The notes under the pieces were generated by a model. That model saw only the letters and a list, made by a program, of their open reading frames with translations. It did not search any database and had not been told where the DNA came from. This document shows, piece after piece, positions 7,133 to 15,535 of a DNA stretch of 64,000 bases (position 1 is the first letter of the stretch; every line of letters starts with the position of its first letter). Both the position numbers and the translations under genes were made by a program. This DNA is from QAMX01 sp964515055 (GTDB taxonomy: Bacteria > Bacillota > Clostridia > Oscillospirales > QAMX01): positions 1-64,000 of the forward strand of contig CAZEUG010000003.1 of NCBI GenBank assembly GCA_964515055.1, read 5' to 3'.

Positions 7133-8512
7133 ATGTTAGACCGTAATCATCATTCGAATCTCCTCGAACAGGATCCGTACCGCTATACCCTGCAGGACGT
7201 CGATGAGCCGGTTCTGTTCCGGGAAATTTACCCGTACACGGAAGTGCCGAAGGTGGTCTTCAACCATCGTCGCGTTGACCTGGCCATGCCGGATGAAATC
7301 TGGATTACGGATACGACCTTCCGCGACGGACAGCAGTCTCAGGCCCCGTATTCCGTCGAACAGATGCTCGATCTGTTTGATCTGCTTCATCGGCTGAGCG
7401 GCCCGAACGGAATCGTTCGGCAGACCGAATTTTTCGTTTACAGTGAAAAGGATCGAAAGGCCATTGAAAAATGCATGGAGCGTGGCTACCAGTTCCCGGA
7501 AATCACGACCTGGATCCGTGCCACCAAGAAAGACTTTGACCTCGTCAAATCCATCGGAATCCGCGAAACGGGCATCCTTGTTTCCTGCTCCGACTATCAT
7601 ATTTTCAAGAAGCTCCGGATGTCCCGCAGTGAGGCTATGGGACATTACCTGTCGGTCATCTCTGATGCACTCGATGCCGGTCTCGTTCCGAGATGCCACT
7701 TTGAGGATATCACCCGCGCTGACTTCTATGGCTTTGTCGTCCCGTTCGTCAATGCACTCATGGACATGAGCCGCGACGCCGGTATTCCGGTCAAAATCCG
7801 TATCTGCGACACACTTGGATACGGGATTCCTTATCCCGGCGTGGCACTGCCGCGTAGTGTTCCGGGGATTATCAACGGCCTGCGCCATTACTCTGGCGTA
7901 CCGAGCGCACAGCTGGAATGGCACGGCCACAATGACTTTTACAAGGCCGTGGCCAATGCGACTACGGCGTGGCTTTACGGCGCATCGGCTGTCAACTGCT
8001 CGCTCCTTGGCATCGGTGAACGGACGGGCAATATCCCGCTCGAAGCGATGGTGTTTGAATATGCCTCGCTGCGCGGCACGACCGACGGCATGGACACCAC
8101 GGTCATTACGGAAATTGCCGATTACTTTGAACACAACATGGGCTATTCCATCCCCGGAATGACACCGTTTGTTGGCCGCTACTTCAACCAGACCCGCGCC
8201 GGAATCCATGCGGACGGCCTGATGAAGGACGAGGAAATCTACAATATCTTCGATACGCGCGCATTGCTGAATCGCAGCGCCGGTGTAGCCATCAACAGCA
8301 CCTCCGGCCTGGCCGGCATTGCCTACTGGATCAATGATACCTATGGCTTGACCGGCAGCAAAACCATGGATAAACACAGCGAGCCGGTTCAGAAAATCAA
8401 AGAATGGATCGACCGCGCTTATGCAGACGGCCGCCAGACCGTGATTTCGGATGAGGAAATGCGGATGCTGATTGCCCAGTATGCGCCAGAACTGACGGCG
8501 ACCGACAGGTAG
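7133..8512 (+). CDS. Probable Re-citrate synthase (isopropylmalate/homocitrate synthase family)
   Basis: 459-residue enzyme of the DRE-TIM metallolyase (HMGL-like) family. It has the metal-binding start TDTTFRDGQQ and the His264-Gly-His266 pair in EWHGHNDF. As I recall the family, the sequence follows Re-citrate synthase of Clostridium kluyveri rather than true LeuA (RQTEFFVYSEKDR, GILVSCSDYHIFKKL, GVALPRSVPGIINGLRHYSGVPS, RAGIHADGLMKDEEIYNIFDT), and it lacks the C-terminal leucine-regulatory domain. The likely reaction is acetyl-CoA plus oxaloacetate to citrate, feeding 2-oxoglutarate and glutamate synthesis in an anaerobe. The ATG at 7133 follows AAGGA; longer frames would run into the upstream terminator. 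2-isopropylmalate synthase is the main alternative label. Confidence 0.75.
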   Translation: MLDRNHHSNLLEQDPYRYTLQDVDEPVLFREIYPYTEVPKVVFNHRRVDLAMPDEIWITDTTFRDGQQSQAPYSVEQMLDLFDLLHRLSGPNGIVRQTEFFVYSEKDRKAIEKCMERGYQFPEITTWIRATKKDFDLVKSIGIRETGILVSCSDYHIFKKLRMSRSEAMGHYLSVISDALDAGLVPRCHFEDITRADFYGFVVPFVNALMDMSRDAGIPVKIRICDTLGYGIPYPGVALPRSVPGIINGLRHYSGVPSAQLEWHGHNDFYKAVANATTAWLYGASAVNCSLLGIGERTGNIPLEAMVFEYASLRGTTDGMDTTVITEIADYFEHNMGYSIPGMTPFVGRYFNQTRAGIHADGLMKDEEIYNIFDTRALLNRSAGVAINSTSGLAGIAYWINDTYGLTGSKTMDKHSEPVQKIKEWIDRAYADGRQTVISDEEMRMLIAQYAPELTATDR

Positions 8513-8521
8513 GGCAGAACC

Positions 8522-9241
8522 ATGCTATCAACGATCAACAGCGATACCGAAAAGGGCTCCCTGACGTCACGCGTCTTCCAGAAAATTGAAAAGGAAATCG
8601 TAGACGGCACCTATGCCCCCGGCGAAAGCCTGACGGAAAGCCGCCTGTGTGAAACACTGGGCGTCAGCCGCACCCCTGTCCGCGAAGCACTGTTCCAGCT
8701 CGAACAGGAAGGACTTGTGCAGATGCAACGCAACAAGGGCGCCGTGGTCATCGGCATCAGCGAAAAAGACATTGATGACATTTACACCATTCGGATGCAG
8801 ATTGAAGGACTGGCCTCCAGATGGGCGGCAGAACGCATCACCGAAGAGGAAAAAGCACGCCTTGCAGAAATTGTAGCGCTGGAGAAGTTCTATGCGGAGC
8901 GCGGCAATATTGAGGAAAACCGCAACCTGGATCATATGTTCCATGATGGCCTCTATACAGCCAGCCGTTCGGCACCGCTCCGAAACACGCTGCGTACCTT
9001 TCACAACTACATCGGCCGCGCCCGTGCCATTTCCTTCCGCACGGGTGATCGGGCGCGGATTGCCGCCATTGAGCATATGGCCATTCTGGAAGCAGTCAAC
9101 TGCGGTGACGGTGATCTGGCAGAACGGCTGACACGGGATCACATTGTCAACGCAAAGGCGAACCTGCTGCGTTCAATCCGCGAAAATCATCTGGCTGCCG
9201 ATGATGAAACCGACCAGCCAACAGGAAGGGGATCGGTATGA
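8522..9241 (+). CDS. GntR-family transcriptional regulator, FCD subfamily
   Basis: 239 residues. A winged-helix domain at about 12-75 (LTESRLCETLGVSRTPVREALFQLEQEGLV) is followed by an all-helical FCD ligand domain (about 80-215) with conserved Asp and His residues (LDHMFHDGLY, IEHMAILEAV) that bind a metal and often a small carboxylate. It starts nine bases after the citrate synthase gene and overlaps the next gene by four bases (ATGA). A carboxylate linked to citrate metabolism is a natural ligand guess. The palindrome at 7084-7095 is the best candidate operator. Confidence 0.9.
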   Translation: MLSTINSDTEKGSLTSRVFQKIEKEIVDGTYAPGESLTESRLCETLGVSRTPVREALFQLEQEGLVQMQRNKGAVVIGISEKDIDDIYTIRMQIEGLASRWAAERITEEEKARLAEIVALEKFYAERGNIEENRNLDHMFHDGLYTASRSAPLRNTLRTFHNYIGRARAISFRTGDRARIAAIEHMAILEAVNCGDGDLAERLTRDHIVNAKANLLRSIRENHLAADDETDQPTGRGSV

Positions 9242-11289
9242 ACGGAGAAATTCTGGCTCCCTGCGGCGATTTTGCCTGCATGGAAGCCGCTGTCCGCTGT
9301 GGCGCGGATGCGGTTTATTTTGGTGCCGGCAATTTCAACGCACGCCGCAATGCGGGCAACTTCGATGGAAAAGCCTTTGCAGACGCCATTGCATACTGCC
9401 GCATCCGTGGCGTCAAACCCCATATCACTTTGAACACGTTGCTGCATGACGATGAAATGGATGAAGCGCTGCGCGTGGCCTGTCAGGCGGCAGAAGCTGG
9501 TGCAGACGCCCTGATCGTACAGGATCTCGGCCTGGTGCGCCGCATCCACCATATCCTCCCGACGCTTCAGCTGCACGCATCCACCCAGCTCACGATTCAT
9601 GATTGCAACGGCCTGTATGCGGCGAAATCGCTCGGCTTTTCGCGTGTAGTGCTGGCACGGGAGCTTTCACTGAATGAGATCCGTGCCATTTGCAAGGAAG
9701 CAGAAAGCGTCGACATGGAAACCGAGGTCTTTGTTCACGGTGCCCTCTGCATGTGCGTATCCGGTCAGTGCTACCTGTCCTCCATGATCGGCGGGCGCAG
9801 CGGGAATCGCGGGTTATGCGCTCAGCCCTGCCGCCTGCCGTTTACGTCACCGTCTGCTGACAATGCATATGCACTCTCTCTGAAGGATATGAGCCATTTG
9901 GCCTACCTGCAAACACTGCAGGATGCGGGTGTCCATTCCTTCAAAATTGAAGGCCGAATGAAGCCGCCGGAATACGTTGCGGCAGCCGTGACGGCGGCCA
10001 GGGAAGCGCGAGATCTGGGTGCGGTCAGTGAAAAAACTGCACGTCTGCTCCATGCTGCATTTTCCCGCTCCGGCTTCACCGACGGCTACCTGACCGGAAA
10101 ACGGCAGAATATGTCCGGCATCCGAACCGTGGCTGACAAAGCGCTGACATCCACGGTTGCCAGCGCTCTGCACACGCTCTACCGCGCCGAACGGCCGCGC
10201 ATTGACCTGACAGCTGTCCTGTCCTGCCAGATCGGCAAACGTGCCGCGCTGACTGTGTCGGACGGATTATTCAGCGTGACTGCAGAAGGCACCGAGGTTC
10301 GCCCTGCTGAGGGCAGACCACTGGAACAGGAGGCCGCTGAAGCGCAGCTCTGCCGGACAGGCGGCACGCCGTACCGGATGACATCCCTCCACCTGGACGT
10401 GGAGGACGGCGCGTTCGCATCCGTCTCCGAACTCAACCGAATGCGCCGAACGGCTCTGGATTTATTGACAGCCAAACGCAGCCAGCTGCATCCGATTCAG
10501 TTGCAGCCGGATCCGGTCCTCCACTCCAAGCGCCCCCATCACCTGACTGGCCTCGCCGTCCGGTTTTATCAGACGCTGCCGGAATCCCTGACGGGGATTA
10601 CCCGCGCATCACTTGTCCATTCCGCATCGAATGAGCAGTTTCAGCGCCTCCTGCGCGAAATCGGAGATGTGTCGGTTGAACTCCCACGAACCTTCTGGGG
10701 AGATGATACGGCGCTGCGTACCCGCCTGATGGAGCTGAAGGCGCTCGGCGTCCGACGGGCACTGTGTGAGCACCTCGCAGCAGTCCGGCTGGCAGAAAAA
10801 CTTGGCTTCGAAATCCACGGCGGTGCATTCCTGCAAATCACCAACTCTGATGCGCTGGCAGCGGTGGAGGCGCTCGGCGTCTCTTCTGCCGTTGTTTCAT
10901 TCGAAAACACAACGCAACAGACTGCTCGTTTGCAGACGGGCCTGGACATTGGACTGGTGGGCTATGGCTTCCTGCCGCTTATGATCACACGCTGCTGCCC
11001 ACTGCGCACGGAACACGGATGCAGAAAAGGCTGCCAGGGCGGCTATATCACAGACCGCAAGGGCAAACGCTTTTTCGTCCGCTGCCGGGACGGCGCTTCG
11101 GAAGTCCTGAACTGCGTTCCGCTGATGATGAGCGACCGCAAACAGGATTTGGCCGATGTGGACTTTGTTATGCTGTATTTTACCGTTGAAACGCCAGACG
11201 AGATTGCATCTGTCCTCGATGCCTGGCAGAACGGCTGCGCACCGGAAGGCGAGTACACGCGTGGTCTCTATTATCGCGGCGTTCAGTAA
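9238..11289 (+). CDS. Peptidase U32 family protein with DUF3656-like C-terminus
   Basis: 683 residues. The U32 barrel covers about 1-300 (ILAPCGDFACMEAAVRCGADAVYFG, EVFVHGALCMCVSGQCYLSS, GNRGLCAQPCR), followed by a long region like the collagenase-associated DUF3656 module and a Cys cluster starting at Cys586-Cys587 (RCCPLRTEHGCRKGC) that could hold an iron-sulfur centre. RlhA of E. coli, of similar length, hydroxylates 23S rRNA C2501, so RNA hydroxylation is at least as likely as proteolysis. The ATG overlaps the gntR stop, implying translational coupling. Confidence 0.85.
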   Translation: MNGEILAPCGDFACMEAAVRCGADAVYFGAGNFNARRNAGNFDGKAFADAIAYCRIRGVKPHITLNTLLHDDEMDEALRVACQAAEAGADALIVQDLGLVRRIHHILPTLQLHASTQLTIHDCNGLYAAKSLGFSRVVLARELSLNEIRAICKEAESVDMETEVFVHGALCMCVSGQCYLSSMIGGRSGNRGLCAQPCRLPFTSPSADNAYALSLKDMSHLAYLQTLQDAGVHSFKIEGRMKPPEYVAAAVTAAREARDLGAVSEKTARLLHAAFSRSGFTDGYLTGKRQNMSGIRTVADKALTSTVASALHTLYRAERPRIDLTAVLSCQIGKRAALTVSDGLFSVTAEGTEVRPAEGRPLEQEAAEAQLCRTGGTPYRMTSLHLDVEDGAFASVSELNRMRRTALDLLTAKRSQLHPIQLQPDPVLHSKRPHHLTGLAVRFYQTLPESLTGITRASLVHSASNEQFQRLLREIGDVSVELPRTFWGDDTALRTRLMELKALGVRRALCEHLAAVRLAEKLGFEIHGGAFLQITNSDALAAVEALGVSSAVVSFENTTQQTARLQTGLDIGLVGYGFLPLMITRCCPLRTEHGCRKGCQGGYITDRKGKRFFVRCRDGASEVLNCVPLMMSDRKQDLADVDFVMLYFTVETPDEIASVLDAWQNGCAPEGEYTRGLYYRGVQ

Positions 11290-11330
11290 CCGCACGCTGA
11301 TCGGATAAACCGACAGGCAACTTCCCATCA

Positions 11331-11366
11331 AAAAAACCTCTGTCTTCTGAAGACAGAGGTTTTTTT
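11331..11366. terminator. Bidirectional terminator between convergent genes
   Basis: AAAAAACCTCTGTCTT pairs with AAGACAGAGGTTTTTT. A-tract and T-tract flank the stem, so it can serve the U32 gene on plus and the CofE-like gene on minus. Confidence 0.9.
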
Positions 11367-11379
11367 AGCAACTCTTTGC

Positions 11380-12558
11380 TTATTCCGTTGCAAAATTCGT
11401 AAAATAGCCCTTGATGTAGACAACTGGCGTACCGCGGTCACCGCTGCCGCTGACCAGGTCGCAGAGACTGCCGACCAGATCAGAAATGCGCCGTGGCGTG
11501 GTGCCTTCGGAGCTCATTCGGCCGACCAGATCGGCGTCCTTCGCCCGGATTTTTTCACGCATGGCCTGCTCCAGCTCCGCGCCGGAGAGGTGGCTGAATT
11601 CGCTGTCGGCAAAGTATTTCATCTTGATTTCGTTGGGTGTGCCGGACAGACGCGGCGTGTGGGCAGGGGAAACTACCGGGTCGGCAAATTCCCAGATGCC
11701 GCCGACTGGATCCTTAAAGCCACCGTCACCGTAAATCATGACTTCGACATTCTTGCCGGTTGCGTCAAAGATGCGGCGGTGCAGCTCGGCGACAAAGCTC
11801 TCTGTATCCCGCGGGAACAGCTTCACACGCGTGTCGGTAGCTTTGTTGGAACCGAGCAGACCATACTGCTCGTTGCAGCCGCTGCCGTCCACCGGAGCCG
11901 TCAGAATTTCGTCCAGCGAGAAGAGGCGCTCCGCTCCGGCCGCGGCCAGACGGCGCTTCGTTCTGCGGCGCGAATGAATGTCGCAGCCGATGACGTTTTT
12001 CGTATAATTCAAAATATAGGTCGGATCGTTGGAGAGAATGATCTCCACGTTGCTGCCGAGGCTCTTATAGTATTCGATGTAGTCGACGCCGGTAAAACGG
12101 TGGACAGTCGGCCCAAACATGGCACGAAATTCGGCTTCCGTAAAGCTGTCCTTGTAGGGATCCACACCTTTTTCATCCAGCAGATCCGGGTCGATCAGCA
12201 AATTGCCCACTTCATCGGACGGGTAGGAGAGCTGAACCACCAGTTTTTTGCAGCTCATTGCAAAAGCAGAGAGCAGAACAGCAAAACGGTTCCGGCTCAT
12301 AATCGGAAACACCAGACCAATGGTGTCATCGCCCAGTTTTGCCTGGACGTCAGCCGAAATCTGTGCGGTTGTCGCATAGTTTCCCTGTGCACGGGCAACA
12401 ACGGCCTCAGTCACGCCGACAATATCGCCATCTTCAATTGGAAAATTTTCTGCAGCAGAAGCTGCCAGGAGATTTTGACAAACCATCTCCGCCAGCGGGT
12501 CGCCTTCCCGGAAAACGGGCATAATGACGCCGCGAGCAGTAACGCCGGTCATACGCAT
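11380..12558 (-). CDS. Coenzyme F420-0:L-glutamate ligase (CofE)-like protein
   Basis: 392 residues resembling the F420_ligase/CofE fold: an N-terminal half with DGDIVGVTEAVVARAQGNY and GLVFPIMSRNRFAVLL, and GDGGFKDPVGGIWEFADPVVSPAHT later. CofE adds glutamate to F420-0 in methanogens and actinobacteria. Clostridia are not known to make F420, and no other cof gene is present, so the homologue probably ligates an amino acid to another acceptor. It is monocistronic, with its own promoter (12606-12634) and a shared terminator. Family assignment is fairly secure; substrate is unknown. Confidence 0.75.
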   Translation of the reverse strand: MRMTGVTARGVIMPVFREGDPLAEMVCQNLLAASAAENFPIEDGDIVGVTEAVVARAQGNYATTAQISADVQAKLGDDTIGLVFPIMSRNRFAVLLSAFAMSCKKLVVQLSYPSDEVGNLLIDPDLLDEKGVDPYKDSFTEAEFRAMFGPTVHRFTGVDYIEYYKSLGSNVEIILSNDPTYILNYTKNVIGCDIHSRRRTKRRLAAAGAERLFSLDEILTAPVDGSGCNEQYGLLGSNKATDTRVKLFPRDTESFVAELHRRIFDATGKNVEVMIYGDGGFKDPVGGIWEFADPVVSPAHTPRLSGTPNEIKMKYFADSEFSHLSGAELEQAMREKIRAKDADLVGRMSSEGTTPRRISDLVGSLCDLVSGSGDRGTPVVYIKGYFTNFATE

Positions 12559-12605
12559 CGTACTTCAAATCCTTTCATGATGGTTGATTTCCTTGTACTC
12601 ACTTT

Positions 12606-12634
12606 ATTATACCGCAACTGCGCCTGCTTGTCAA
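12606..12634 (-). promoter_or_regulatory. Promoter of the CofE-like gene
   Basis: On the minus strand TTGACA (12629-12634), 17-base spacer, TATAAT (12606-12611). Confidence 0.85.
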
Positions 12635-12675
12635 ATCACAGAACCCCATCTGCCAAAAAAACGCCGAAAAAAAGC

Positions 12676-12704
12676 TTGCTTTTCAATAGGACATATGGTA
12701 TACT
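12676..12704 (+). promoter_or_regulatory. Promoter of the tandem beta-helix genes
   Basis: TTGCTT at 12676-12681, 17-base spacer, TATACT at 12699-12704, 45 bases before the first start codon. Confidence 0.7.
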
Positions 12705-12749
12705 GAACGTACCTTTCAGCGTATTCAACCGATCAAGGAGGAATTTTGC

Positions 12750-13868
12750 GTGAATCAACCCATTGAAACCATGTTTAATATTTTGACGTTTGGCGCGGTC
12801 AATGACGGCGAAACCGACAGCACTGCAGCCATTCAGGCCGCTCTCGATGCGGCAGCTCCGGTGAAGGGTGTTGTCATTGTTCCGCCGGGCAATTATCTCT
12901 GCGGCTGTGTTCGTGTGCCACGCGGCGTCATGCTGACCGGGTATCATGCGTGGTCGTACCGCTATAATGGTGCCAGCACGCTGATTCTGCGCAGCGCGGA
13001 GGAACCGTGTCTGCTCGATCTGTCCGGCGGCATCGGCTGTACGATCAAGGGCATCTGCCTCGATGGTCGCCGCCTGGGCAGCGGGATTCACGGCATCTGC
13101 GTCACTCATAAGGAATACAACGGCGCGGGCGAAGAGGATACCCCCACCATCGAAGATTGCCGCGTCAGCCATTTCAGTGGCGATGGCATCCACCTGAAGT
13201 ATATCTGGTGCTTTTCCATCCGCCACACCCAGTGCATTTCCAATGTCGGCCATGGCATTTATATGGACGGCTGGGACGGCTTTATTCTGGACAACTGGAT
13301 GTCCGGCAATGGTGGAGCCGGCCTGTATACAGACGGTGTCGCTGCCTCCGTTACGGCGACTGGGAACCGCGTCGAGTGGAACCGAATGGGTGGCTTCTGG
13401 CTGACCTATGCCAACACGCTGAACATCACCGGCAACTATTTTGACCGGAGTGGCGGCCCGGCTGTCACCATCCTGGCTCAGAACCGTCCGGGCGAACCGG
13501 CATCGCCCAATAATAAAGCCAGCGATACCATCACAATCACCGGAAACGTCATGTACCGCAGCGGCGCACACAGCGAGCAGGAACCGCTGAATAACGCGCA
13601 TCTGCGCCTGGAACGCTGCGTGAACGTAGTTGCGACGGGCAATACCTTCCGCGCCGGCGAAAATGACGGCGGCGGCGGTCTGCGCAGCCCGGATTACGGC
13701 ATCGTGGTGCGTCACCTGAAAGCCTGCATCATCAAGGACAACGTCATGCAGTGCGGTATGTTGAAGCAGGGCGTTCTGGATCTGGGTGAGCATGAGGGCG
13801 ATGTGGAGCTCTCCGGCAACATCGGCGCACCGTCAAAGGGCTATCCGTCCCTGGAACATGATGACTAA
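12750..13868 (+). CDS. Pectate-lyase-like right-handed beta-helix protein, copy 1
   Basis: 372 residues. The N-terminus has the motif of the Pectate_lyase_3/GH28-like group (FNILTFGAVNDGETDSTAAIQAALDAA, VIVPPGNYLCG), followed by repeated beta-helix rungs (CTIKGICLDG, FILDNWMSGNGGAGLY, NITGNYFDRSGGPAV, ITGNVMYRSG). No signal peptide is visible, so it appears cytoplasmic, which is unusual for a polysaccharide-active beta-helix protein. The GTG start is chosen because AAGGAGG lies eight bases upstream; an ATG at 12771 is possible. It is followed 41 bases later by a close paralogue. Possible roles are intracellular oligosaccharide degradation or epimerisation; catalytic residues cannot be assigned by eye. 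Confidence 0.75.
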   Translation: MNQPIETMFNILTFGAVNDGETDSTAAIQAALDAAAPVKGVVIVPPGNYLCGCVRVPRGVMLTGYHAWSYRYNGASTLILRSAEEPCLLDLSGGIGCTIKGICLDGRRLGSGIHGICVTHKEYNGAGEEDTPTIEDCRVSHFSGDGIHLKYIWCFSIRHTQCISNVGHGIYMDGWDGFILDNWMSGNGGAGLYTDGVAASVTATGNRVEWNRMGGFWLTYANTLNITGNYFDRSGGPAVTILAQNRPGEPASPNNKASDTITITGNVMYRSGAHSEQEPLNNAHLRLERCVNVVATGNTFRAGENDGGGGLRSPDYGIVVRHLKACIIKDNVMQCGMLKQGVLDLGEHEGDVELSGNIGAPSKGYPSLEHDD

Positions 13869-13909
13869 GGACTTTGCTCCATTTCAACCTTGAAAGCAGG
13901 TGTCTGATC

Positions 13910-15004
13910 ATGAAAAACGTATTCGATATTACCGCGTTCGGCGCGGTCGATGACGGCATCACCGATAACACCGCTGCCATTCAGGCGGCGCTGGACGAAG
14001 CAGCACCCGTCAAGGGCTGCGTGGTTGTGCCGCCGGGCGACTATGTCTGTGGCTGTGTCCGCGTACCGCGGGGCGTCACTTTGGCCGGATATCACGCCTG
14101 GTCGTATCGCTACAATGGCGGGAGTACGCTGATTCTGCGCAGTGCGGACGAGCCCTGCCTGCTCGATCTGTCCGGTGCAGTCGGCTGCACGATTCGCGGC
14201 ATCTGTCTCGACGGACGCCGCCTGGGAACCGGGATTCACGGAATCTCCGTCTCCTATCCTTCCTATAACGGTGCCGGGGAAGAGGATACCCCAACGATTG
14301 AGGACTGCCGCATCAGCCATTTCAGCGGCGACGGCATCCATCTGAAGCACATCTGGTGCTTCTCCATCCGCCACTCCCACTGCGTCTCCAACCTTGGAAA
14401 CGGCATCTACATTGATGGCTGGGACGGCTTTATTCTGGACAACTGGATGTCCAACAACGGCGGTGCAGGACTCTATGTCGATGTCATTGCTGCCGCCATC
14501 ACGGCGACTGGAAACCGCGTCGAATGGAACCGGATGGGCGGGTTTATCTGCGCTTCCTTGAAGAATTCCAACATTACCGGCAACTATTTCGACCGTAGTG
14601 GCGGCCCCGCGCTGTCCATCCGGACACCACCCAATGCGGACAGCAACACGTTGACCATCACCGGCAATGTCTTCAACCGCAGCGGAGCAGGGGATTTTGG
14701 AGACAATCTCCCGGAGGATCCGCTGAACCGCACTCATATTCGCCTGGAACGCTGTGTCAATACTGTGATTGTCGGCAACACGTTTTGCAACGGCAAAAAT
14801 GACGATGCCTCCGGCCAGCGATCGCCGGATTACGGCATGGTGGTCGGACATCTTCGCGCCTGCATCATTAAGGACAATGTCATGCAGTGCGGCATGGTCA
14901 AGCAGGGCATTCTCGACCTGGGTGACCACGAGGGTGATGTCGAAATCTCCGGCAACATCGGCGCCGCCATGGATGACTGGCCCGGCTTGGAACGAAAAAT
15001 TTGA
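13910..15004 (+). CDS. Pectate-lyase-like right-handed beta-helix protein, copy 2
   Basis: 364 residues, strongly similar to the preceding gene along its whole length by eye (for example SHFSGDGIHLKHIWCFSIRH and FILDNWMSNNGGAGLY), so the pair arose by tandem duplication. Differences cluster in a loop around residues 240-280, where this copy reads SGAGDFGDNLPEDPLNRTH. No signal peptide. The ATG at 13910 has AGCAGGTG upstream; a TTG at 13874 in frame has no ribosome site. A terminator follows immediately. Divergence in the loop suggests the two have different substrates or form a heteromer. Confidence 0.75.
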   Translation: MKNVFDITAFGAVDDGITDNTAAIQAALDEAAPVKGCVVVPPGDYVCGCVRVPRGVTLAGYHAWSYRYNGGSTLILRSADEPCLLDLSGAVGCTIRGICLDGRRLGTGIHGISVSYPSYNGAGEEDTPTIEDCRISHFSGDGIHLKHIWCFSIRHSHCVSNLGNGIYIDGWDGFILDNWMSNNGGAGLYVDVIAAAITATGNRVEWNRMGGFICASLKNSNITGNYFDRSGGPALSIRTPPNADSNTLTITGNVFNRSGAGDFGDNLPEDPLNRTHIRLERCVNTVIVGNTFCNGKNDDASGQRSPDYGMVVGHLRACIIKDNVMQCGMVKQGILDLGDHEGDVEISGNIGAAMDDWPGLERKI

Positions 15005-15017
15005 ATCCAAACAAAAA

Positions 15018-15056
15018 AAGAACCCGTATGAGAAAACCTTCCTCATACGGGTTCTT
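15018..15056. terminator. Terminator between convergent genes
   Basis: AAGAACCCGTATGAG pairs with CTCATACGGGTTCTT. On the minus strand it is followed by a seven-base T run, so it is strongest for the zinc-ribbon gene and also closes the beta-helix pair. Confidence 0.9.
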
Positions 15057-15086
15057 GCATGAATCAACGGGTCATCACCGGAACAC

Positions 15087-15464
15087 CTATGCTTGCAGGT
15101 TCGGCAGCTTTTTGCCGCAGTGTGGGCAAAATGCAAAGTCACCGACAACCGGTGAACCGCAATACGGACAGAAACGGTCGACTGTCTTCGCTTTTTGCTG
15201 AACGCCGAAGCGCTGATTCAGCGGATCCGGCTCTTCTGTACTGTCAACAATATCATAGGCGGAATACCGCTCCTGACGCGTCGCGTTCGAGAAGTTGTAG
15301 ATCGTAATGGCAATGGCAATGCAGGTCCAGAAAATGCCAAAAAAGGCAAACACGATGCTGAACTGCACCGCAATTACTGTCCAGCCAACGCCGATCAGAA
15401 TCATGAAGATGCCCACGACCCCACTCAGCATGGAAGGTCCACGCCCAGGCTTGATGTGTTTCAT
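15087..15464 (-). CDS. Small membrane protein with C-terminal zinc ribbon
   Basis: 125 residues. Two hydrophobic segments (about 13-34 and 36-58) form a helical hairpin, followed by a polar stretch and a zinc ribbon with CPYC and CPHC knuckles near the C-terminus (RFCPYCGSPVVGDFAFCPHCGKKLP). The ribbon is predicted to face the cytoplasm. The ATG at 15464 is preferred over an upstream in-frame start because AAGAGG lies about nine bases before it. Proteins of this layout are common in Clostridia and have no assigned function. Confidence 0.75.
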   Translation of the reverse strand: MKHIKPGRGPSMLSGVVGIFMILIGVGWTVIAVQFSIVFAFFGIFWTCIAIAITIYNFSNATRQERYSAYDIVDSTEEPDPLNQRFGVQQKAKTVDRFCPYCGSPVVGDFAFCPHCGKKLPNLQA

Positions 15465-15535
15465 CGAAAAACCTCTTTTCTCTCCGAAATTTGGATCTGG
15501 CCGGAACAGCACAGAACCGGATGAAAGGGAAGAAC

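Noticed and set aside
7136..8377. 413-codon open frame on minus opposite the citrate synthase gene
   Set aside because: Antisense shadow of a conserved enzyme with no start signals or motifs of its own.
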